This document shows, one piece after another, positions 17,131-25,100 of a stretch of 64,000 nt of DNA. Numbering within the stretch: position 1 is the stretch's first letter; every line of letters begins with the position of its first letter. A program made the translations under genes and the position numbers. The notes below the pieces were generated by a model. That model was not told the origin of the DNA, did no database searches, and was given only the letters and a program-made list of their open reading frames with translations. Source of the DNA: Paragemmobacter ruber (GTDB lineage Bacteria; Pseudomonadota; Alphaproteobacteria; Rhodobacterales; Rhodobacteraceae); the NCBI RefSeq assembly GCF_009908315.1, contig NZ_JAAATW010000001.1, forward strand, positions 868,001-932,000, given 5' to 3'.

Positions 17131-18147
17131 TTAGCGGCTGGACCCCCGGATCAGAAGCTGCGGGTGGATGGCCAAGGTGGCCGGTCCCTCCTGCTGTCCG
17201 TCCATCACGCGCAGCAGCAACGCCGCCGTGCGCGCCCCGATCTCGCGCGGGAAGGGATTGATCGTGGTCAGCGACGGGACAGATACCTCGGCGATCTCGT
17301 AATCCCCGAAACCGGCGATCCAGATCCGGTCCGGCACCGGGATGCCGCGCCGCTGACATTCCGTGAGCGCGCCAAAGGCCGACAGGTCGGACACGCAGAT
17401 CACCGCCTGCGTATCCGGCAGCGTGTCGAGAAGCCGCCCCATTGCCGCCGCGCCCTCGCGCATCGAAATCGGCGGCGCCCCCGCCGCGATCAGCCGCGAC
17501 GGATCAAGGCCCTGCGCCCGCATTGCCGCAATGAACCCCTCGCGCCGGTCCGATCCGCGCGTGTCGCGGTCGGCATCCCCGCCGATGAAGGCGATCCGCG
17601 TCAATCCCTGCGCCACGAAGTGATCCACCATGCCACGCACCGCCAGCGCGTTCGAAAACCCCACGACATGGCCGATCGGCGCCTCGGGCAGGTCCCATGT
17701 CTCCACCACCGGGATGCCCGCATTCTGCAGCATCCGGCGCGCGCGCGGCGTGTGCCGCCCGCCCGTTACGACGATGGCCTCGGGCCGGCGGCGGAGAAGC
17801 TGTTCGATCAGCCGCTCCTCTTCCTGGATGTCATAGTCGGTATAGCCCAGCAGGGTCTGCAACCCGCGCGCCTTCAACCCTTCGGACAGGCCCCGCAGGG
17901 TATCGGCAAAGTTCGCGTTGTTGATCGACGGGATGGTGACCGCGACGAAATCGGTCTTCTGCGACCGCAGGTTGGATGCGGTCGCGTCAAAGACATAGCC
18001 GATCTCGTCAGCGGCCTTCAGGATGGTTTCCCGCGTCGCCTCGCTTACCGAACTGTCGCGCTTGAAGGCCCGGCTCACCGTCATGGGCGAGACACCCGCA
18101 AGACGGGCGACATCGGCCATGGTCGGGGCTTTGCGCGGGGTGTTCAT
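17131..18147 (-). CDS. LacI-family regulator (GntR/IdnR-like)
   Basis: A 338-residue LacI-type repressor. It has an N-terminal helix-turn-helix (PTMADVARLAGVSPMTVSRAFK, residues about 8-29), a hinge helix (ATASNLRSQ) and a periplasmic-binding-like sugar domain. It is the last gene of the minus-strand gluconate operon, 63 bases after the small barrel protein gene. It most likely senses gluconate or a ketogluconate and binds the palindrome at 20726-20741 between the two divergent operons. Ligand and operator assignment are inferred from position. Confidence 0.9.
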   Translation of the reverse strand: MNTPRKAPTMADVARLAGVSPMTVSRAFKRDSSVSEATRETILKAADEIGYVFDATASNLRSQKTDFVAVTIPSINNANFADTLRGLSEGLKARGLQTLLGYTDYDIQEEERLIEQLLRRRPEAIVVTGGRHTPRARRMLQNAGIPVVETWDLPEAPIGHVVGFSNALAVRGMVDHFVAQGLTRIAFIGGDADRDTRGSDRREGFIAAMRAQGLDPSRLIAAGAPPISMREGAAAMGRLLDTLPDTQAVICVSDLSAFGALTECQRRGIPVPDRIWIAGFGDYEIAEVSVPSLTTINPFPREIGARTAALLLRVMDGQQEGPATLAIHPQLLIRGSSR

Positions 18148-18210
18148 GCCTCTTGGTATCGCTCCCGCCCTGTCGAATCCAGCCCCGCGACAGGCGGTGC
18201 CAAAGGATGG

Positions 18211-18546
18211 TCAGGCAAGTTCGTGGTCATGCGCCGTGGTGACATGGTGATGGATGCGCCCCGTGAAGAACCGCGCCAGCACCGCATCGGTCGCGGCCTT
18301 CGCCGCCGTGCGGGCCGGGCTGGCCAGCGCCGCCTCGACCGTGGCCAGATCGGGGTAGCTGATCGCAAGGATCATCGGATATTCCGGCGCACCGTCATCG
18401 CGGAATTCGGCAAAGCTGACGCGGACGGCCAGCGCGCCGGGAAAGGCCTTCCACTTGGGCAGCACCTCGGCCAGCACGGCCTGACGGAAGGCATCGGCCT
18501 GACCGTCATGGATGCGGCCTTCGAACAGGGCATATCGGGTGATCAT
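18211..18546 (-). CDS. small alpha/beta-barrel (EthD/ABM-like) protein
   Basis: A 111-residue protein (MITRYALFEGRIHDGQADAFR...) with the size and strand-helix pattern of dimeric alpha+beta barrel proteins such as EthD or antibiotic-biosynthesis-monooxygenase families. It has a late His cluster (GRIHHHVTTAHDHE). No catalytic motif is diagnostic. Its ATG overlaps the stop of the upstream dehydrogenase gene (ATGA), placing it in the gluconate operon. It could be a mutarotase-like or accessory enzyme of sugar-acid metabolism; function unknown. Confidence 0.7.
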   Translation of the reverse strand: MITRYALFEGRIHDGQADAFRQAVLAEVLPKWKAFPGALAVRVSFAEFRDDGAPEYPMILAISYPDLATVEAALASPARTAAKAATDAVLARFFTGRIHHHVTTAHDHELA

Positions 18547-19430
18547 TGGAACAGTTCCTTTCGCGGTCCCTTGAAGAATTCCATCAGCGCGGCCTGATCC
18601 TCGCCGCCCAGCCCTGCCGCCGTCAGCATCCGGTGCACCTCGGCGCACAGCGCCGTCAGCGGCATGGGCGTCTGCGTCAGCCGCGCCAGATCGGCGGCGC
18701 CGTTCAGGTCTTTCACCATGTTGTCGATGCGGCCCGTGCGGCGGTAATCGCGGCTGGCAAAGCGCGGCATGTATTCCTGCAGGATCGCGCTATCCGCCCG
18801 CCCGCCCTTCAGCGCCTTGGGGATCATCGCCGCATCCACCCCCGCCGCCTCGGCCAGCGCGGTGGCCTCGGCCACGGCCAGAAAGCCCAAGCCGCAAAGA
18901 ACCTGATTGATCAGCTTCGTCGTCTGCCCTGCCCCGGGGCCGCCCATCCGCGTCTGGTTCGATGCGACCCGCGCCAGCACCGCCTGCGCCTCGGCCACGT
19001 CGGCCTCGGCCCCGCCCTGCATCAGCGTCAACTCGCCCGTCGCGGCCTTGGGGATCCCGCCCGACAGCGGGCTGTCCACCCAGCGCAACCCGCGCGACGC
19101 GGCCTCCTGCGCCAGCGCCTTGGTCGCCTCCGGGTCGATCGACGACATGTCGATGATCAGTGTGCCGGGCGCCGCCCCCTCGGCCACGCCGCCCGCGCCA
19201 AAGACAGCGGCCCGCACGATATGCGCGGCGTTCAATGACAGGATCACCGCCCGCGCGCCCGCGGTGGCCTCGGCCCCCGTCGCCGCGGCCACGGCCCCTT
19301 GCGCCACCAGCGCAGCCACCTTCTCGCGGTCGAGGTCGAACACCGCAAGCCGCGTGCCGGTGGCCACAAGCCGCGCCCCGATGGCACCGCCCATCGCGCC
19401 CGCCCCGATCAAGGCAACGGTTTCGGTCAT
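18543..19430 (-). CDS. NAD(P)-dependent beta-hydroxyacid dehydrogenase (GarR/HIBADH-like)
   Basis: A 295-residue enzyme of the 3-hydroxyisobutyrate / tartronate semialdehyde reductase family. It has the Rossmann start VALIGAGAMGGAIGARL, the substrate motif VDSPLSGGIPKAATGELTLMQGG, and the catalytic Lys in GAGQTTKLINQVL near residue 172. It probably oxidises or reduces a C3-C4 hydroxyacid or an aldonate. Start 19430 overlaps the gluconokinase stop (ATGA). The exact substrate is not readable; its place in the gluconate operon favours a sugar-acid derivative. Confidence 0.88.
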   Translation of the reverse strand: MTETVALIGAGAMGGAIGARLVATGTRLAVFDLDREKVAALVAQGAVAAATGAEATAGARAVILSLNAAHIVRAAVFGAGGVAEGAAPGTLIIDMSSIDPEATKALAQEAASRGLRWVDSPLSGGIPKAATGELTLMQGGAEADVAEAQAVLARVASNQTRMGGPGAGQTTKLINQVLCGLGFLAVAEATALAEAAGVDAAMIPKALKGGRADSAILQEYMPRFASRDYRRTGRIDNMVKDLNGAADLARLTQTPMPLTALCAEVHRMLTAAGLGGEDQAALMEFFKGPRKELFQ

Positions 19431-19924
19431 GGCATCTCTCCTTGCAGGGCAGGTAGCAGGCTGTCGATCAGCCGGGGCAGGGACTGTTCGATGTCGATGG
19501 TCACCGCCTCCTCCGGCCCCGGCGGTTCCAGCGTGGCGAACTGGCTGTCGAGCAGCGCGACCGGCATGTAATGCCCCTTCCGCGCCGCCATCCGCGCCGC
19601 GATCACATCGCGGCTGCCGGACAGGTGGATGAACCGCACCGCACCGCCCGCCCCCGCGCGGATGCGGTCGCGATAGACGCGGCGCAGCGCCGAACAGCCC
19701 ACGATCACCGGCGCCTCCTGCGCCAGCACCGCCGCCACCGCATCGAGCCACGGCCAGCGGTCGGCATCGGTCAGCGGAATGCCCGCCCGCATCTTGGCCA
19801 CATTGGCCGCCGGATGCAGATCATCCCCATCGCGATAGGGAATGCCCAGCCGCGCGGCCAGCCCCTCGCCCACTGACGACTTGCCGCAGCCCGACACCCC
19901 CATGATGACAACGCGCAGGGTCAT
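19427..19924 (-). CDS. gntK: gluconokinase
   Basis: A 165-residue P-loop kinase of the GntK/IdnK type that phosphorylates D-gluconate to 6-phosphogluconate. The Walker A is MGVSGCGKSSVGEGLA (residues 8-23), followed by the gluconate-binding FRDGDDLHPAANVAKM-like segment (here YRDGDDLHPAANVAKMRAGIPLTDADRWPWL) and the CSALRRVYRDRIR motif. All match the family. Start 19924 overlaps the stop of the SDR gene (ATGA), and its own stop overlaps the next start. This is the committing step of the cluster. Confidence 0.96.
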   Translation of the reverse strand: MTLRVVIMGVSGCGKSSVGEGLAARLGIPYRDGDDLHPAANVAKMRAGIPLTDADRWPWLDAVAAVLAQEAPVIVGCSALRRVYRDRIRAGAGGAVRFIHLSGSRDVIAARMAARKGHYMPVALLDSQFATLEPPGPEEAVTIDIEQSLPRLIDSLLPALQGEMP

Positions 19925-20676
19925 AGCGACGCCGTGATCCCGCCATCGACATAAAGGATATGCCCGTTCACAAAGGACGCGGCATCCGACGCAAGGAAGA
20001 TGCAGGCGCCCTGCAATTCCTCCACCTTGCCCCAGCGGCCCGCCGGTGTGCGCTTCTCCAGCCACGCCGAAAAGGCCGGATCGGCCACCAGCGCCGCGTT
20101 GAGCGGGGTGTCAAAATAACCCGGCGCGATGGCGTTGCATTGCAGCCCATGCTTCGCCCAATCCGTGGCCATCCCCTTGGTCAGGTTGCCCACCGCGCCC
20201 TTCGTCGCCGTGTAGGGCGCGATGGAAGGCCGGGCCAGGGCCGTCTGGACGCTGGCGATATTGATGATCCGCCCGCACCCTCGCCCGATCATGTGCCGCG
20301 CCACCGCCTGCCCCACATGAAAGACGCTGGCGATATTGGTCTGCAACAGCCGCTCAAACGCATCGGCCGGAAACTCCTCGAGCGGCGCGCGGTGCTGCAT
20401 CCCGGCATTGTTCACCAGAATGTCGATGGGCTTGCCCGCCGCCTCGAACCCGTCAACGGCGGCCCGCACTGCATCATGATCCGTCGCGTCGAAGGCCAGC
20501 ATCTCCGCCCCCGGAATCCGCGCCGCAGCCTGCGCCAGCTTCGCCGCATCGCGCCCGTTCAGCACCACCTGCGCCCCCGCCGCCGCCAGCCCTTCGGCCA
20601 GCGCAAAGCCGATCCCCTGCGACGATCCCGTGATCAGCGCCCGCCGCCCCGTCAAGTCGAATAGAGGATGTGCCAC
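19921..20676 (-). CDS. idnO: gluconate 5-dehydrogenase (SDR family)
   Basis: A 251-residue short-chain dehydrogenase that interconverts 5-keto-D-gluconate and D-gluconate. It has TGSSQGIG (residues 16-23), NNAG near residue 90, catalytic Tyr155/Lys159 in YTATKGA, and the Ga5DH-typical LFDLTGRRALITG start. The start is GTG at 20676, chosen because AAAGGA lies eight bases upstream; the reading frame extends far upstream but that part overlaps the divergent gene. It is the first gene of the minus operon idnO-gntK-dehydrogenase-barrel protein-lacI. Confidence 0.92.
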   Translation of the reverse strand: MAHPLFDLTGRRALITGSSQGIGFALAEGLAAAGAQVVLNGRDAAKLAQAAARIPGAEMLAFDATDHDAVRAAVDGFEAAGKPIDILVNNAGMQHRAPLEEFPADAFERLLQTNIASVFHVGQAVARHMIGRGCGRIINIASVQTALARPSIAPYTATKGAVGNLTKGMATDWAKHGLQCNAIAPGYFDTPLNAALVADPAFSAWLEKRTPAGRWGKVEELQGACIFLASDAASFVNGHILYVDGGITASL

Positions 20677-20700
20677 GTTCTGCGTCCTTTCACTTTGCTC

Positions 20701-20730
20701 TCGACAAGCGCTTTTCCCTGCGTTTATGTT
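20701..20730 (+). promoter_or_regulatory. promoter candidate, plus-strand idonate operon
   Basis: TCGACA, 18-base spacer, TATGTT, ending 40 bases before the hydroxyacid dehydrogenase start. Its -10 box overlaps the left arm of the LacI-type palindrome, which fits repression. Confidence 0.45.
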
Positions 20731-20751
20731 ATCGTTAACATTCGAAGTCAA
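20723..20751 (-). promoter_or_regulatory. promoter candidate for idnO operon
   Basis: On the minus strand, TTGACT is followed after exactly 17 bases by CATAAA. The palindrome 20726-20741 fills most of the spacer, so a bound repressor would block it. Confidence 0.55.
20726..20741. promoter_or_regulatory. LacI-type operator between divergent gluconate/idonate operons
   Basis: ATGTTATCGTTAACAT has perfect 6-bp arms ATGTTA/TAACAT around TCGT, like known GntR-type LacI-family sites. It overlaps promoter elements for both directions. The nearby LacI gene at 17131-18147 is the probable regulator. Confidence 0.75.
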
Positions 20752-20769
20752 GCCGGGATCGGAAAGACC

Positions 20770-21717
20770 ATGACAAAGCCCCACATCCTGCAAGTCGGCC
20801 CCTATCCCGAATGGGATCAGGTGCCGCTGGATGCCGCCTTCCACATGCACCGCTATTTCGAAGCCGCCGACAAGGCCGCCTTCCTGGCCGAGGTGGGGCC
20901 GCAGATTCGCGGCATCGCCACCCGTGGCGAATTGGGCGCCAATGCCGCGATGATCGCCGCCTGCCCGCAGCTTGAGGTGATCAGCGTCTATGGCGTGGGC
21001 TATGACGCCGTCGATCTGGAGGCCTGCCGCGCCCGCGGCATCCGCGTGACCAACACGCCCGATGTGCTGACCAATGACGTGGCCGATCTGGGCGTCGCCA
21101 TGATGCTGGTGCAGTCGCGCGGCATGATCGGGGCCGAAACCTGGGTGCGTGACGGGTCTTGGGCGGCCAAGGGGCTCTATCCGCTGCAACGCCGGGTCTG
21201 GGGCAAGCGGGCCGGGGTGCTGGGCCTTGGCCGGATCGGGTATGAGGTGGCCAAGCGTCTGGCAGGCTTTGACCTGCAGATCGCCTATTCCGATGTCGGC
21301 CCCAAGGACTATGCCCGCGACTGGGAATTCATCGCCGATCCCGTGGCGCTGGCCGAACGGTCGGATTTCCTCTTCGTCACGCTGGCCGCCTCTGCCGCCA
21401 CCCGCCACATCGTCGGCGCGCAGGTGATTGACGCGCTGGGTCCCCAGGGCATGCTCATCAACATCAGCCGCGCCTCCAACATCGACGAGAATGCCCTGCT
21501 CGATGCGCTGGAATCCGGGCGACTCGGCTCGGCCGCGCTGGATGTGTTCGAAGGCGAACCGAAGCTGAACCCGCGCTTCCTGTCGCTGCCCAACGTGCTG
21601 CTTCAGCCCCACCACGCCAGCGGCACCTATGAAACCCGGCAGGCCATGGGGAAACTCGTGCGCGACAACCTGACCGCCCATTTCGCGGGCCAACCCCTGC
21701 CGACCCCGGTGCTGTGA
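20770..21717 (+). CDS. 2-hydroxyacid dehydrogenase (ketogluconate/hydroxypyruvate reductase-like)
   Basis: A 315-residue D-isomer-specific 2-hydroxyacid dehydrogenase. It has the NAD(P) motif VLGLGRIGYEVAKRL, the catalytic Arg in INISRASNIDENAL, the Glu in VFEGEPKLNP and the catalytic His in LQPHHASGTYETR. Its place as first gene of the idonate operon suggests reduction of 2-keto-D-gluconate to D-gluconate, as for TkrA/GhrB. Glyoxylate or hydroxypyruvate reduction is also possible. The ATG at 20770 follows GGAAAG; the frame upstream crosses the promoter region. Confidence 0.9.
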   Translation: MTKPHILQVGPYPEWDQVPLDAAFHMHRYFEAADKAAFLAEVGPQIRGIATRGELGANAAMIAACPQLEVISVYGVGYDAVDLEACRARGIRVTNTPDVLTNDVADLGVAMMLVQSRGMIGAETWVRDGSWAAKGLYPLQRRVWGKRAGVLGLGRIGYEVAKRLAGFDLQIAYSDVGPKDYARDWEFIADPVALAERSDFLFVTLAASAATRHIVGAQVIDALGPQGMLINISRASNIDENALLDALESGRLGSAALDVFEGEPKLNPRFLSLPNVLLQPHHASGTYETRQAMGKLVRDNLTAHFAGQPLPTPVL

Positions 21718-22751
21718 TGCGGGCCATCGTCATCCACGCCGCCCGCGACCTGCGCATCGAAGACCGCCCCGAAGAAACCCCCGGCCCCGGCCAGTTGCGC
21801 CTGCGGCTGGCAACGGGCGGCGTCTGCGGATCGGACCTGCATTACTACAACCATGGCGGCTTTGGCGCCGTGCGCCTGCGCGAACCCATGATCCTCGGCC
21901 ACGAGGTTTCGGCCTTCGTCGAAGAGATCGGCCCCGGCACCACCGGCTTCACCCCCGGCCAATTGGTCGCCGTCTCACCATCGCGCCCCTGCGGCAGTTG
22001 CCGCTTCTGCCTCGAAGGCCTGCCGAACCAGTGCCTCAACATGCGCTTCTACGGATCGGCTATGCCCTTCCCGCATATTCAGGGTGCCTTCCGCGAAAGC
22101 CTTGTCGCCGATGCCGCGCAATGCGCCGATGCCACCGGCCTGACCCCGGGGGAGGCGGCGATGGCCGAACCGCTGGCCGTCACGCTTCACGCCACGCGGC
22201 GGGCGGGCGAGATGCTGGGCAAGCGCGTCCTTGTCACCGGCTGCGGCCCCATCGGCGTGCTGTCCATCCTCGCCGCCCGCCGCGCCGGCGCGGCCGAGAT
22301 CGTGGCGACCGACCTGTCCGACTTCACTCTGTCGCTGGCCCTGCGCGCCGGGGCGGACCGGGTGATCAACACCGGGACCGAACCCGACGCGCTTGCCGCC
22401 TACGGGGCGGATAAGGGCCATTTCGACGTGCTGTACGAATGTACCGGCGTCGCGGCGGCGCTGGCGGGTGGCATCGCCGCCCTGCGCCCGCGCGGCGTGA
22501 TCCTGCAGCTTGGCCTCGGCGGCGACATGAGCCTGCCGATGATGGCCATCACCGCCAAAGAGCTTGACCTGCGCGGCAGCTTCCGCTTCCACCACGAATT
22601 CGCCACCGGGGTTGCGCTGATGCGCAAGGGTCTGATCGACGTCAAACCGCTGATCACCCATACCGTCGCGCTGGACGAGGCGGAAACCGCTTTCCGCCTT
22701 GCATCGGATCGCAGTCAGGCGATGAAGGCACAGATCGTGTTTTCCGGCTAA
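21717..22751 (+). CDS. idnD: L-idonate 5-dehydrogenase
   Basis: A 344-residue zinc medium-chain dehydrogenase that oxidises L-idonate to 5-keto-D-gluconate. The catalytic zinc site is Cys37 (GGVCGSDLHYYNHGG) with His62/Glu63 (GHE). The structural zinc Cys residues are 92, 95, 98 and 106. The HYYNHGGFG segment is typical of IdnD. The ATG at 21717 overlaps the upstream stop (TGATG); a GTG one codon earlier is less likely. It supplies the substrate of the divergent idnO product. Confidence 0.92.
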   Translation: MRAIVIHAARDLRIEDRPEETPGPGQLRLRLATGGVCGSDLHYYNHGGFGAVRLREPMILGHEVSAFVEEIGPGTTGFTPGQLVAVSPSRPCGSCRFCLEGLPNQCLNMRFYGSAMPFPHIQGAFRESLVADAAQCADATGLTPGEAAMAEPLAVTLHATRRAGEMLGKRVLVTGCGPIGVLSILAARRAGAAEIVATDLSDFTLSLALRAGADRVINTGTEPDALAAYGADKGHFDVLYECTGVAAALAGGIAALRPRGVILQLGLGGDMSLPMMAITAKELDLRGSFRFHHEFATGVALMRKGLIDVKPLITHTVALDEAETAFRLASDRSQAMKAQIVFSG

Positions 22752-22812
22752 GCTTTGGCCGCAGCGCAGCACCGATGCCTGCGCCGATCCGGGCGACCAA
22801 GGGGGGTTTGTC

Positions 22813-23703
22813 ATGTCATTCTTCGAAATCCACGATCCGGCCTTCGCCGCCTTCGTGATGGGCAACGCCCCGGTCAAACGGCTTGCGACCGGGTTCGACT
22901 GGGTCGAAGGCCCGGTCTGGTTCGGCGACATGGGGTGTCTTCTCTTCTCCGACATCCCCAACAACCGCATCCTGCGCTGGACGGAAGAGGGCATCACCCC
23001 CTTCCGCGCCCCGTCGAACTATGCCAACGGCCACACCCGCGACCGGCAAGGTCGGCTGATCAGCTGCGAACACGGCACCCGCCGGGTGACGCGCACCGAA
23101 TGGGATGGCAGCCTCACCGTGCTGGCCGATGGCTTTCAGGGCAAGCCGCTTAACAGCCCCAATGACGTGATCGTGGCGCAGGATGGCGGCATCTGGTTCA
23201 GCGATCCGCATTACGGGATCATGACCGATTACGAAGGGTTCAAAGCGCCGCAGGAACTGCCCTGCGCCGTCTATCGCATCACCCCCGATGGCAGGATCGC
23301 GGCGATGATCACCGACATGGCCTGTCCCAACGGCCTTGCCTTCAGCCCCGATGAAAGCCGCCTCTACGTCGCCGATACGGGCCGGATGTTCACCGATGAC
23401 CCGCAGCATATCCGCGTCTATGATATGGTGGATGGCCGCCCGGTCAACGGGCGGCTGTTCCACAAGGTGGATCGCGGCTGCGCCGATGGGATGCGGGTGG
23501 ATAGTGACGGCAACCTCTGGTCATCGGCGGGCGACGGCGTACATTGCATAGCACCCGACGGCAGGCTTCTGGGCAAGATCCTCGTGCCGGAAACCGTCTC
23601 GAACCTCTGCTTCGGCGGCAGGTCGAAGCACCGGCTTTTCATCACGGCGACGACCAGCGTCTATTCCGTCATCCTGAATCGCAAGGGACTACAGACACCA
23701 TGA
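22813..23703 (+). CDS. SMP-30/gluconolactonase-family lactonase
   Basis: A 296-residue six-bladed beta-propeller. The metal-binding Glu32 lies in WVEGPVWF, the Asn in LNSPNDVIV, and further propeller motifs are WFSDPHYG, CPNGLAFSPDESRLYVADT and GCADGMRVDSDGNLW. It would hydrolyse gluconolactone or a related aldonolactone to the free acid for this pathway. No signal peptide is seen, so it is probably cytoplasmic. It follows idnD by 61 bases with a GGGGGG ribosome site and overlaps the gnd start (ATGA). Confidence 0.92.
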   Translation: MSFFEIHDPAFAAFVMGNAPVKRLATGFDWVEGPVWFGDMGCLLFSDIPNNRILRWTEEGITPFRAPSNYANGHTRDRQGRLISCEHGTRRVTRTEWDGSLTVLADGFQGKPLNSPNDVIVAQDGGIWFSDPHYGIMTDYEGFKAPQELPCAVYRITPDGRIAAMITDMACPNGLAFSPDESRLYVADTGRMFTDDPQHIRVYDMVDGRPVNGRLFHKVDRGCADGMRVDSDGNLWSSAGDGVHCIAPDGRLLGKILVPETVSNLCFGGRSKHRLFITATTSVYSVILNRKGLQTP

Positions 23704-25097
23704 CCGCACCGCAGACCGGCCTGATCGGGCTGGGCACTATGGGGGCCGCGCTGGCCCTGAACATCGCCGAAAAGGGCTTTCCCATCGCCGTCTGGAACCG
23801 CACCGGATCGGTCACGCAGGCCTTCCACGCCAATGCGGGCGACCTTGCGCCCCGCATCACGCCCACCGCCACGCTGGCCGAACTGGTGCAGGCCATCACC
23901 CCGCCGCGGGCGATCATCCTGATGGTCCCCGCAGGCCAGGCCGTCGATGACCAGCTTGCCGCGCTGGCCCCGCTCCTCGGTCCCGAGGATCTGGTGATCG
24001 ACGCAGGCAATGCCAATTTCCGCGACACCAACCGCCGCGATGCGGCGGGCCTGCCCTTCCATTTCATGGGCATCGGCGTTTCGGGCGGCGAAGAGGGCGC
24101 GCGCCACGGCCCCTCGATCATGGCGGGCGGCCCGCCCGCCGCCTGGGCGCGGATGCAGCCGCTTCTGCAGGCCATCGCCGCGCGCGCCGAAGACGGCACC
24201 CCCTGCGCCGATCACATGGGCCCCTCCGGCGCCGGGCATTTCGTCAAGGCGGTGCATAACGGCATCGAATATGCCGACATGCAGATGATCGCCGAAACCT
24301 ACGGCGTGATGCGCGACGGGCTTGGCATGGCGGCCCCTGCCATCGCGCCGGTCTTCGACGCGTGGAACAAGGGCATCCTGCAATCCTACCTGATCGAGAT
24401 TTCGGGACAGGTCGCCGCCACGGCCGATCCAGTGACCGGCGCGCCCCTGCTCGACATGATCGTCGATTCTGCCGGGCAGAAAGGCACCGGCCGCTGGACG
24501 GCGGTCGAGGCGCAACACCTTGCCGCCCCCGTCCCGGTGATCGAGGCGGCGGTGATGGCGCGCAACGTCTCGGCCCGCCGGGCGGAACGGGCGGCGGGCG
24601 AGGCCCGCTTTGGCCGCGCGACGCCTGACCTCAACCTCAGCGTCGATGATCTGGAACAGGCGCTGATCGCGGGCAAGATCCTGTGCTACGCGCAGGGCTT
24701 TGCCATGATGACCGCCGCCGCCGCCGAATTCGGCTGGGCGCTGGACATGCCCGCCATCGCCCGCGTCTGGCGGGCGGGCTGCATCATCCGCTCTGCCATG
24801 CTGAACGACATGGCCGCGGCCCTGGCCGAAGACCCGGCGCGCAACCTGATCCTCGCCCCCTTCTTCGCCGCGCAGCTTGACCACAGCCTGCCCGCCCTGC
24901 GCCGCGTCGTGGCCGCCGGGGCCTTGCAGGGCATGGGTCTTCCCGCCCTTTCGGCCGGGCTCGCCTGGTTCGATCTGATGCGTCAGGCGCGCGGGACGGC
25001 GAACATGATCCAGGGCCAGCGCGATTTCTTCGGCCTGCACGGGTTCACCCGGCTGGATGGGCTGGACCATCCCCACGGCCCCTGGGCGCAAGCCTGA
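23700..25097 (+). CDS. gnd: 6-phosphogluconate dehydrogenase, decarboxylating
   Basis: A 465-residue enzyme of near-standard length (about 468 in E. coli) that oxidises 6-phosphogluconate to ribulose 5-phosphate. It has the N-terminal Rossmann motif LIGLGTMGAALALN and the substrate segment MGIGVSGGEEGARHGPSIMAGG. The catalytic Lys is in GAGHFVKAVHNGIEYADMQ, and the all-helical C-terminal domain ends with the substrate-gripping HGFTRLD region. It is the last gene of the plus operon. Its presence sends gluconate into the pentose phosphate pathway; no Entner-Doudoroff genes are in the window. Confidence 0.95.
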   Translation: MTAPQTGLIGLGTMGAALALNIAEKGFPIAVWNRTGSVTQAFHANAGDLAPRITPTATLAELVQAITPPRAIILMVPAGQAVDDQLAALAPLLGPEDLVIDAGNANFRDTNRRDAAGLPFHFMGIGVSGGEEGARHGPSIMAGGPPAAWARMQPLLQAIAARAEDGTPCADHMGPSGAGHFVKAVHNGIEYADMQMIAETYGVMRDGLGMAAPAIAPVFDAWNKGILQSYLIEISGQVAATADPVTGAPLLDMIVDSAGQKGTGRWTAVEAQHLAAPVPVIEAAVMARNVSARRAERAAGEARFGRATPDLNLSVDDLEQALIAGKILCYAQGFAMMTAAAAEFGWALDMPAIARVWRAGCIIRSAMLNDMAAALAEDPARNLILAPFFAAQLDHSLPALRRVVAAGALQGMGLPALSAGLAWFDLMRQARGTANMIQGQRDFFGLHGFTRLDGLDHPHGPWAQA

Positions 25098-25100
25098 CGC

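Noticed and set aside
20677..21693. Upstream extension of the gluconate 5-dehydrogenase frame
   Set aside because: It is antisense to the hydroxyacid dehydrogenase gene and crosses the operator. The GTG at 20676 with AAAGGA upstream gives the normal SDR start.
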